Origin: Mycobacterium sp.
GTDB taxonomy: Bacteria > Actinomycetota > Actinomycetes > Mycobacteriales > Mycobacteriaceae
Reading direction: 5' to 3'
Assembly: GCA_025965815.1 (NCBI GenBank)
Contig: JAOPWF010000275.1
Location: forward strand, 1 to 5,144
DNA: 5,144 nt
Numbering within the stretch: the first letter of the stretch is position 1; every line of letters starts with the position of its first letter. The notes under the pieces are model-generated. The model saw nothing but the letters and a program-made list of their open reading frames with translations, was not told where the DNA came from and searched no databases. This document shows, piece after piece, positions 1 to 5,144 of this stretch. The translations under genes and the position numbers were made by a program.

Positions 1-922
1 CTGTCAAGGCGGCCACCACTCCGACGGCAGCGGTTGCGGCCCGCGCCGGGGCCGCAAGGCCTGGCTTCGCGTCGGCGCGGGCGGGCCCAGATCGCCGGTC
101 CACGAGATGGTTAGCGCCACGGAACGCGGCGAGGAGGTCGGCTGGGATGACGGCGTCGAGTTCCTGGGCCGTGGCGTAGGCCAGTGCCCGGCCGGCGACG
201 GCGCGGATGTCGGCCAGGACGTTGATCCGCGGTTGCAGCGTGGACTTGTAGACGCCGACTTTGGGCGTTTCGGTGTCGAGGATGGCGTTGACGATCCGTT
301 GGGCGTGTAGGGCCGGGTGATCGGTGTCGAACGTGGCGACGGGTGTCACGGTCAGGTCGGCGTGGCATCTGGCTGGCGAGCGGCCGATGGCGTCGGCGGC
401 GGGATGGGCGCAGCGGGCGGGCTCGGGGATGATGTCGCCGACGTGGGTGCGGCGCCGTTGCACCGCGCCGCAGTGTGGGCACGCGTCGGCGAGCAGGCAG
501 TTGTGGATGGTGCAGGCAAAGGTCCAGCCCAGTCGCCACGCCAGCTGCCACCGCCCGCCCGTTTCTGCCAAACATGCTGGACAGAAACGAGATCCGATGC
601 CGCGGCTCCACGGAAACGCGCGGCTGACCGTTCCTGTATCGGGTTTGATGCGCACAGCCCGACCCGAGTAGTGGGCGAGCGTCATGGTGTGTATCGTTGC
701 TTCGCTGATCCCGGTTGCCTCGCTGATTGCTGCTGCCTGATAGGGGCTCAGTCGCACCACCCACGCGTTGGTACCGCCCCCGTCGTAGTGGGTGCGGGTG
801 AGGGCGACCGCGGACAGCACGTCGCCGAAGGCAGTATGGGTGCGGTGCGCGATCGCCTCAAGCCAAGAGTCCAGGGCTTCACCGTCGATCGGCGCGACGC
901 GGATCGGCAGGGTGCGCACCAC
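1..922 (-). CDS. tniQ: TniQ/TnsD-like transposon target-selection protein (partial; C-terminus beyond window)
   Basis: An open minus-strand frame begins with tandem GTG codons (922-920 and 919-917), 2 nt after the stop of the tnsC-like gene. It continues without a stop to the window edge, giving about 307 codons. The protein begins VVRTLPIRVAPIDGEALDSW, typical of the TniQ N-terminus, where a short hydrophobic stretch precedes a GE-L-SW motif. A zinc-finger pattern follows: C114-P-A-C117, then W129/W133, H140, and C148-P-H-C151. C171 and C186 could form part of a second knuckle. TniQ proteins bridge the target site and the TnsC ATPase, so target choice is the expected role. An upstream AAGGCAGG (936-929) is a modest ribosome-binding site, and coupling to tnsC translation is likely. 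The last 30 visible residues are rich in Ala and Pro (ARADAKPGLAAPARAATAAV), so the family's C-terminal DNA-binding part is either off-window or reduced. Family assignment is confident; the start could be either GTG, and the total length is unknown. Confidence 0.88.
   Translation of the reverse strand, partial: MVRTLPIRVAPIDGEALDSWLEAIAHRTHTAFGDVLSAVALTRTHYDGGGTNAWVVRLSPYQAAAISEATGISEATIHTMTLAHYSGRAVRIKPDTGTVSRAFPWSRGIGSRFCPACLAETGGRWQLAWRLGWTFACTIHNCLLADACPHCGAVQRRRTHVGDIIPEPARCAHPAADAIGRSPARCHADLTVTPVATFDTDHPALHAQRIVNAILDTETPKVGVYKSTLQPRINVLADIRAVAGRALAYATAQELDAVIPADLLAAFRGANHLVDRRSGPARADAKPGLAAPARAATAAVGVVAALT
34..57. repeat. Perfect 9-bp inverted repeat with 6-nt loop inside the tniQ-like gene
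   Basis: TTGCGGCCC (34-42) pairs with GGGCCGCAA (49-57) around the loop gcgccg. It falls within the Ala/Pro-rich part of the TniQ-like frame, and no T-run follows on either strand. In such GC-rich codons a hairpin may arise by chance, so no terminator role is claimed. Confidence 0.35.
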
Positions 923-924
923 CG

Positions 925-2046
925 TCAGCCTGCCTTGCCGATCCTGGTGGTCAGACGTCGCGCCTCGAAGGCGATCTCGAGTTCCTTGCGGGCTTTCTCC
1001 GAGGCTTCGTCGTTCTTGACCTGGTCCATCAGGTCGCGGGTGAGGACTTCCGTCCCGGTGCGGACGGCGCGTTGACAGCCCCGGTTGATCAGCGTTATCA
1101 GCGAGCCGATGTGTCCGGTGCTGCGGGCGAACAGATAGTCCGAGAGGCGGTCGGCCAGCATGCCGGGACATTTGTCGGCCAGGACGATGCGCTTTTCTAG
1201 AGCGAGGAGAAGGGTGCGCCACTCGCGGCGGCTTTCATCGTCGTCGATCGTGAACGGGAGCATGTCGAGTTTGGTCGTGCGCCGGCCAGTTTGGGCGATT
1301 ACCGCATCCTCGTAGGAGCTGCCCTCGGAGAACAGTCCCCGGGTTGCCAGTCCCACGCCCACAAAAACGAGGGTGACGGGAAACTCGTTGGCGATGTACT
1401 TGAAGTGATTACTGATCTCCACTCCGGAAGATTTGCGCCAGCGCAGGAAGTGCAGATCGTCGACAATCAAGAGGCGCGTCTCGCAGGCCAGGACGTTGTC
1501 CAGGGCGCGGTGCGCGAAGTGTGCCGCATTGCCGCGCGTGACACCGGGGTGGGCGAAGAACGACAGCATCGCCCGGTTGAAGTCGACCATGCCGGTATTG
1601 CCGGTCAACCCAACCCGACATACCGGCCAATGTTCGTGGCCCGCATCGGTTTCAGGCCCTTGCGCCGTGATCTCGCGGCGGTGGAACTTTTTGGCGAAGT
1701 CGAGCACCGAGGTGGTCTTCCCGAGTCCCGGAAAGGCGTCGATCGCTACTGCACCCTTGGCCTTGTCGCCGTCTTGCAAGTTGCTGTCGACGATGTCCCA
1801 CAGGTCCTCGTGTAGTGCCTCCATTTGCGGGGTCTTGATCGGGCCGAGGTTGGCGTGCCACTCTCGGCGTTGCCGATTGTAATCCTCATATGCGGTCTCG
1901 CCGAGAGCCTCGATTTCGTTGCGATTTAAGGGTTCCGGCGGAATCCGGGCCGGGGTGTTCACGAACCGTTGCCAACCCTCCTTGCGGGCCAGTGTCAGAT
2001 TGTCCAAACGCCGCGGACTCTCCGGTGAGTTTCCTCGATCTGTCAT
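925..2046 (-). CDS. tnsC: TnsC/TniB-like AAA+ ATPase, transposition regulator
   Basis: This is a 373-residue NTP-binding protein of the TniB/TnsC type. The Walker A loop is FPGLGKTT at residues 105-112 (K110, T111). The first glycine of the usual GxxGxGKT is replaced by A104. Walker B is LLIVDDLHFL at 192-201, with D196 and D197. A sensor-1-like strand (VTLVFVGVG, 224-232) follows, then QTGRR at 252-256 as a candidate arginine-finger region. The segment TGHIGSLITLINRGCQRAV (310-328) matches the conserved C-terminal helical region of TniB proteins. In Tn7-like elements this ATPase assembles on target DNA in an ATP-dependent way, and links the TniQ-type protein to the transposase. The ATG start (2046-2044) overlaps the tnsB stop as ATGA. 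A strong GGAGG (2055-2051) lies 4 nt upstream, inside tnsB, which supports this start. The tail (about 341-373) is charged and probably helical. An IS21 IstB protein is less likely because of the TniB-like C-terminus and the neighbours. Confidence 0.93.
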   Translation of the reverse strand: MTDRGNSPESPRRLDNLTLARKEGWQRFVNTPARIPPEPLNRNEIEALGETAYEDYNRQRREWHANLGPIKTPQMEALHEDLWDIVDSNLQDGDKAKGAVAIDAFPGLGKTTSVLDFAKKFHRREITAQGPETDAGHEHWPVCRVGLTGNTGMVDFNRAMLSFFAHPGVTRGNAAHFAHRALDNVLACETRLLIVDDLHFLRWRKSSGVEISNHFKYIANEFPVTLVFVGVGLATRGLFSEGSSYEDAVIAQTGRRTTKLDMLPFTIDDDESRREWRTLLLALEKRIVLADKCPGMLADRLSDYLFARSTGHIGSLITLINRGCQRAVRTGTEVLTRDLMDQVKNDEASEKARKELEIAFEARRLTTRIGKAG

Positions 2047-4175
2047 GCGTCCTCCAGCGCGTCGGCGTAGAAGTCGTCCTCATCGAATGTGTCCAACTCA
2101 TCGTCGGTGTCGTCGTCGCCTGCCTCAGGCTCGTCCTCCTGGACGGGTGCGGTGTCGTCGACGTCGGCCGGCGCGGCCATCGCCAGTACCCGGGCCACCG
2201 ACGGCAGGGCAGTGACCTCGTCCGTGGGTGCTGCTGCATCGAGCAGCGACGCCTCCCGGGACAGGCGCAGAGCGATACGCCGCTCGGCCACCGATGAGCC
2301 CAGCCCGAGGTTCCATCGCTCCAGCAGGTCGGCGACCGCGAGGCGGTCGTCGGGATAGGTGTACTTGGAGGCCGCGAGTTTCCGGGCGAACTGGAGGGCA
2401 TCCTCGCTGAGCGGCATGTCCATCGACGCGGCGTGCTCCCACATCAGGGTGCTCCACGCCCGAGTCTCGGGGTCCCGGAAGTAGATGCGGGTCACATCGT
2501 CGGGATCTTGATGAATGGGCCAGCGGCCCTTCGCTTTCCCGTTATACGGGCTGGTCATGTTGCGGTACGCGTTCAACGCGGGACCGTTGTAGCGGCGGCC
2601 GCCGAAGTCGACCCCGTAGTGCTGGACCATGCGCCACTCGGTCTTCAAGAACTCATACGCCAGATCGGGATCACGTGGTGCCTCGATGTATCCGGCCCGG
2701 GCCATGCCGTGCTCGAACATCATCGCCGGTGACATCCGCAGACCGGGCAGGTGCGGGTCCACCAGGCTGTCGTGGGGCCGGTGGTGGTAGACCACTGCCA
2801 CCCATTCCCGGATGATCGCCTCCAGTTCGTCGAGGTAGAAGAATGCCTCCGACTCCGGGTCCAACCCGCGGGAGTGCACGTCGGGCCCCTTGTATCCCGG
2901 CAGTGCTTGCTGCAGGTCCTCCCGGATAGTCCGGAAGAACCGCTCCACCGGACCCTTGTCCCGGCCCGTGCGCAACCGTGCGGGCTGGATCGACACCCCC
3001 ATCCGGTGACACACACTGGTCAAATGATCGGAGACGAAGATCTTGCCGTGATCGATCACAATGGTCTCCGGCACGATCGCCGGCCCGGACGCACCCGCAC
3101 CGTCGACCGCGTCTACGTCGACTAGGACCGCACGTGGGATACCGTGCTCGGGCCACACGGCGTGCGTGGGCCAATCTCGCCCCGGTGGGGGTGGGCGATA
3201 CGCCTGATACAGCACCGCCGCCGCGTCTACCGATTTCGTCGATACCGGCGTCACCCGGATTCCGGTGACACACCGCGTGTACCAATCCATTCCGACCGTC
3301 AACTCCGCTTGCACCCATCGCAACGTGAGTGGATCCAGCGCGAACACATCGAGCCGTGTCGTGTCCATCAACAGGTACTCGCCCGGCCGAGTCGGGCGCA
3401 GCTTCCCATACGCCTCGGACGAGCGATCGGCGATGTCGCGGTTGCGCTTCGTGCTCAAACGGAACGTCGGATGTTGCTTCTCGAGTTTCGCGAGGATCCG
3501 GTGTGCGGTAGCCCGACTCGGACACTTCACTACGCCATCACCGAAGCGCGCCACCACTCTCGCGTTCGTCCGGTCGATCACCATCGTCTTCGACGGCCGC
3601 GACTGATCCGTGTGTTCGACCATCACCTCGAGCGCGGTTTCGATCCAGCGGCTGTCGGTTCTCGACGGCTGAGCTGCCGTTTCGTCGGCTAGGCCGGCTA
3701 CACCCATTTGGCGGTAGGCGCGGACCCAGCGTTTGATAGTCCGGTCCGTAACGGCAAGCTCCGCAGATTTCGCGGCGTACTTGGCTTCCATCGGGAGTTG
3801 AGGGTCGAACTCTGGTCGTGGCTCGCCAGGTTGGGGCAACTCACCATGCCCAGACTTGTAGCCAGTCAACACCTCTCGGACGTGTTCCGCTCGTGCTGCG
3901 ACTTCCGCCCGCTCCAAGTCGGACAGTTGGGCCATTACGACTCCGGCGATGTCCACATCATCGTCGGCGCCCGGGCCAGGCCCGTCCGGAATAAGTTGGG
4001 CAATGCTGGAGCTGAGCAGCTCTCGCAGGGCCATCCGCCGGATGCTCTGGTCACGAACAGCTTTGAGGACCACCTCATTGCCAGCCGGTGTCGTCAGGAC
4101 CTCGACAATCTCCACGACTTCGCCGTCATAGCTGAAGCGCGTGCCCACTCCAATCCGGACTCCATACCCGCTCAC
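2043..4175 (-). CDS. tnsB: TnsB/TniA-like DDE transposase (rve core, Mu-type C-terminal domain)
   Basis: This 710-residue protein is the strand-transfer transposase. It would bind the transposon ends and join the 3' ends to target DNA. An N-terminal region of about 120 residues precedes a helix-turn-helix segment at about 131-165 (AKSAELAVTDRTIKRWVRAY). The retroviral-integrase-like core carries the DDE triad: D271 (LLMDTTRLDVF), D375 (TIVIDHGKIF) and E411 (KGPVERFFRTI). The last two are separated by exactly 35 residues, the spacing known for TnsB. A Mu-transposase-type C-terminal barrel follows at about 515-575 (YGVDFGGRRYNG through DVTRIYFRDPE). The last 50 or so residues are strongly acidic. 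The length is close to that of TnsB, about 700 residues. The start is GTG at 4175-4173; it overlaps the tnsA stop as GTGA and has GGAGG at 4188-4184, 8 nt upstream. All catalytic residues are intact and no frameshift is seen, so the enzyme looks functional. Confidence 0.95.
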   Translation of the reverse strand: MSGYGVRIGVGTRFSYDGEVVEIVEVLTTPAGNEVVLKAVRDQSIRRMALRELLSSSIAQLIPDGPGPGADDDVDIAGVVMAQLSDLERAEVAARAEHVREVLTGYKSGHGELPQPGEPRPEFDPQLPMEAKYAAKSAELAVTDRTIKRWVRAYRQMGVAGLADETAAQPSRTDSRWIETALEVMVEHTDQSRPSKTMVIDRTNARVVARFGDGVVKCPSRATAHRILAKLEKQHPTFRLSTKRNRDIADRSSEAYGKLRPTRPGEYLLMDTTRLDVFALDPLTLRWVQAELTVGMDWYTRCVTGIRVTPVSTKSVDAAAVLYQAYRPPPPGRDWPTHAVWPEHGIPRAVLVDVDAVDGAGASGPAIVPETIVIDHGKIFVSDHLTSVCHRMGVSIQPARLRTGRDKGPVERFFRTIREDLQQALPGYKGPDVHSRGLDPESEAFFYLDELEAIIREWVAVVYHHRPHDSLVDPHLPGLRMSPAMMFEHGMARAGYIEAPRDPDLAYEFLKTEWRMVQHYGVDFGGRRYNGPALNAYRNMTSPYNGKAKGRWPIHQDPDDVTRIYFRDPETRAWSTLMWEHAASMDMPLSEDALQFARKLAASKYTYPDDRLAVADLLERWNLGLGSSVAERRIALRLSREASLLDAAAPTDEVTALPSVARVLAMAAPADVDDTAPVQEDEPEAGDDDTDDELDTFDEDDFYADALEDA
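2051..2055 (-). promoter_or_regulatory. Ribosome-binding site for the tnsC-like gene
   Basis: A perfect GGAGG on the minus strand lies 4 nt before ATG 2046, inside the last codons of the tnsB-like gene. With the ATGA stop/start overlap, it fixes the tnsC start and suggests reinitiation by ribosomes finishing tnsB. Confidence 0.75.
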
Positions 4176-4954
4176 GCTGTTTGCCTCCGTAGCAGTGTTC
4201 GACTTGTCAGCGGCTGGGTCATGTCAACGATGAGCTCCTGGGTCCACATCAGATGCAGGATCGTCGCGCGGGGCTGAGGTGCAGGCCCGCCGACTCGTTT
4301 CATCGCTTCTGCGAGGGTGGCGCCATCGATTCCCGCCGCTCGCGCATGGCGCAGAAGCGCGCCGTCGACGAGGTGCGGCCTTCGATATCCGGCGAGGAAC
4401 CGGATGTTCGCCAGCTCGATGACGGGCGGTTCACTGGCCACCTCATAACGCCACCCCCGGGCGGTCACGACTTTCCGGGTCCAAGCGAAGGTCGACGAAA
4501 CCTTGGAGTCGGCCAGCCGATGTTGGGGTTTGACGTCGACCACGACAGCGCCGGTGTCAGTGATCAGAAGGAAGTCCGGAATGTGTCTTCGCACACGCCC
4601 GTTGATCTCGCTCGCCAGCAGAAAGGGTTGGGCAACAATTCGATTCACGCTGGGATCGAAGTCGGCATACAGTAGCCGCGCAAGCTCTAGCCGGGACTCG
4701 TAAATCACGTGACCGGCCTCCGTTGCCGACCAATACGTGCCCGAATAGTGCTTCTGACCCCTGACCCAGCGGAACGTCCGCCACGGGGCCGCGCCCGCGA
4801 GAGCGGTGCAGGTTACATCCCCCAACTCGCGTGAGCTCTCATGGCCATCAGTTGCGCTCCGGTACGACACGCTGGTCTGGCCAACGCGATCTGGATTGGC
4901 GCTGAGGGCATTCGATAAAGCGGGCTTCGTACGCACAAACGCGGCTCCCAGCAC
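4172..4954 (-). CDS. tnsA: TnsA-like endonuclease subunit of a heteromeric transposase
   Basis: This 260-residue protein has a PDDEXK-type nuclease signature of the TnsA family. A WSATEAGHVIYESRLELARLLYADFDP block (75-101) supplies the helix glutamate (E86, or E90). HIPDFLL supplies D127, and VVVDVKP supplies D140 and K142. In Tn7, TnsA cuts the non-transferred 5' strands while TnsB cuts the 3' strands, which gives clean cut-and-paste movement. A QPFLL motif (109-113) is also typical of the family. The C-terminal part (about 180-260) is probably helical and may contact TnsC. This is the first gene of the operon and overlaps tnsB by 4 nt. The N-terminus is uncertain. GTG at 4954 gives the longest form but has no clear ribosome-binding site. 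GTG at 4936 has GGGAG 8 nt upstream. GTG at 4870 would begin at VSYRS, where the family-like sequence seems to start. The nuclease call is firm; the start is not. Confidence 0.88.
   Translation of the reverse strand: MLGAAFVRTKPALSNALSANPDRVGQTSVSYRSATDGHESSRELGDVTCTALAGAAPWRTFRWVRGQKHYSGTYWSATEAGHVIYESRLELARLLYADFDPSVNRIVAQPFLLASEINGRVRRHIPDFLLITDTGAVVVDVKPQHRLADSKVSSTFAWTRKVVTARGWRYEVASEPPVIELANIRFLAGYRRPHLVDGALLRHARAAGIDGATLAEAMKRVGGPAPQPRATILHLMWTQELIVDMTQPLTSRTLLRRQTA
4184..4188 (-). promoter_or_regulatory. Ribosome-binding site for the tnsB-like gene
   Basis: A GGAGG motif on the minus strand sits 8 nt before GTG 4175, inside the end of the tnsA-like gene. Its spacing is close to ideal. 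It supports GTG as the true tnsB start and argues for a polycistronic message. Confidence 0.75.
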
Positions 4955-5041
4955 TCCGGGGGATTCACCACGATCTTCAACCCGCGCCCCGGGCCGAGGC
5001 GATCGACACGCCGGAGCGAGCGGCCGCGAATCTCACTGCGC

Positions 5042-5055
5042 TGTCATATATGACA
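5042..5055. repeat. Perfect 14-bp palindrome TGTCATATATGACA
   Basis: The sequence equals its own reverse complement. Its right half and the next two bases form a further copy of the ATGACATC repeat core (5050-5057), so the palindrome pairs that core with an inverted copy. It lies about 90 bp upstream of the longest tnsA start. It could be the innermost transposase site, or an operator through which TnsB or another dimeric protein represses the operon. Neither role is shown by the sequence. Confidence 0.6.
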
Positions 5056-5060
5056 TCCAC

Positions 5061-5100
5061 ATGACATCGCGGATGAGAATATGACATCAGGAATGAGAAC
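5061..5100 (-). repeat. Two abutting 20-bp direct repeats; candidate TnsB-binding sites
   Basis: Bases 5061-5080 and 5081-5100 are tandem copies with plus-strand consensus ATGACATCNNGRATGAGAAY. They agree at 16 of 20 positions; the mismatches are at positions 9, 10, 12 and 20. They lie upstream of the tnsA-like gene, outside any supported coding region. Tn7-family ends carry several sites of about 20-22 bp bound by TnsB, so this is the expected structure at the expected place. The core octamer ATGACATC also appears at 5050-5057 without the second half of the unit. The repeats are directly visible; TnsB binding is inferred. Confidence 0.75.
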
Positions 5101-5105
5101 CTACA

Positions 5106-5144
5106 ACGACTAAATGCCGCGAGCCATGTTTGCGAAACGCGAAA
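5106..5144. other. Possible flanking chromosomal DNA
   Basis: These 39 bases lie outside the candidate terminus and contain no further copy of the 20-bp repeat. ATG codons at 5114 and 5126 share an open frame to the window edge (MPRAMFAKRE), but it is too short to judge and has no clear ribosome-binding site. If the boundary at 5105 is right, this is the insertion-site flank and would identify the target. Confidence 0.3.

Larger units (their letters stand above)
5042..5105. mobile_element. Candidate right-hand transposon end
   Basis: Read inward on the minus strand from 5105, the sequence begins TGTAGG. It then runs directly into the 20-bp repeats, an extra repeat core and the palindrome. 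Tn7 ends start with TGTGGG, and most elements of this superfamily start with TGT, so 5105 is a good candidate boundary. If it is correct, the 5 bases 5106-5110 (acgac) would be the target duplication expected for this superfamily. The other end is outside the window, so neither the boundary nor the duplication can be confirmed. Base composition drops to roughly 42% G+C over 5041-5100, well below the neighbouring genes. Confidence 0.55.

Noticed and set aside
111..764. 217-residue minus-strand open frame
   Set aside because: It is extremely Arg/Pro/His-rich and shows no domain. It overlaps, in another frame, the TniQ-like gene, which has a clear zinc-finger pattern.
317..1075. 252-residue plus-strand open frame
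   Set aside because: It lies antisense to tniQ and tnsC, has low-information composition and no recognisable motif; a typical high-GC shadow.
2671..3525. 284-residue minus-strand open frame inside the transposase gene
   Set aside because: It is a frame-shifted reading of the DDE domain. The true frame carries the complete catalytic triad.
925..4175. IS21-type istA/istB pair
   Set aside because: A transposase followed by an ATPase fits at first sight. The TnsA-like nuclease, the TniQ protein, the transposase length and the 35-residue D-E spacing with a Mu-type C-terminus fit a Tn7-like element better.
4219..4240. Possible extra copy of the repeat (TGTCAACGATGAG)
   Set aside because: The similarity is partial and the site lies within the 3' coding region of the tnsA-like gene; it is probably coincidental.
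5076..5081. TATTCT on the minus strand as a -10 promoter element for tnsA
   Set aside because: It matches TANNNT, but no convincing -35 element is found at 16-19 bp and the hexamer straddles the repeat junction, so chance is likely.
5050..5100. CRISPR array
   Set aside because: The repeat units directly abut with no spacers, and there are only two full copies. End-binding sites explain them better.
5114..5144. Start of a plus-strand gene (MPRAMFAKRE)
   Set aside because: Only ten codons are visible, with no clear ribosome-binding site; it cannot be supported.

Overview
The window is high-GC DNA with four tightly packed genes, all on the minus strand. Its codon use and protein style suggest an actinobacterium, most likely of the Mycobacteriales type; this is an inference, because no host gene can be identified. 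The genes form the core of a Tn7-like transposon. In transcription order, from high to low coordinates, they are: a TnsA-like endonuclease (4954-4172), a TnsB/TniA-like DDE transposase (4175-2043), a TnsC/TniB-like AAA+ ATPase (2046-925), and a TniQ (TnsD-like) target-selection protein. The last starts at GTG 922 and runs off the left edge of the window without a stop.

The junctions are operon-like. tnsA/tnsB share a GTGA overlap, tnsB/tnsC share an ATGA overlap, and tnsC/tniQ are separated by only 2 nt. GGAGG Shine-Dalgarno motifs lie just inside the ends of tnsA and tnsB. A single transcript with coupled translation is therefore likely.

The right side (about 5042-5105) is AT-rich compared with the genes. 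It holds a perfect 14-bp palindrome and two abutting 20-bp direct repeats that match at 16 of 20 positions. The repeat core ATGACATC recurs at 11- and 20-bp steps, so all copies sit on roughly the same face of the helix. This looks like one transposon end with TnsB-binding sites. The outermost candidate terminus is TGTAGG, read on the minus strand from 5105. The last 39 bases may be flanking chromosome.

Inferred mechanism: TnsA and TnsB together cut at the transposon ends, TnsC carries the ATP-dependent target signal, and TniQ chooses the target. The opposite end, any cargo and any further targeting gene lie outside the window, beyond position 1. No Cas gene or CRISPR array is visible here, so how this element finds its target is open.
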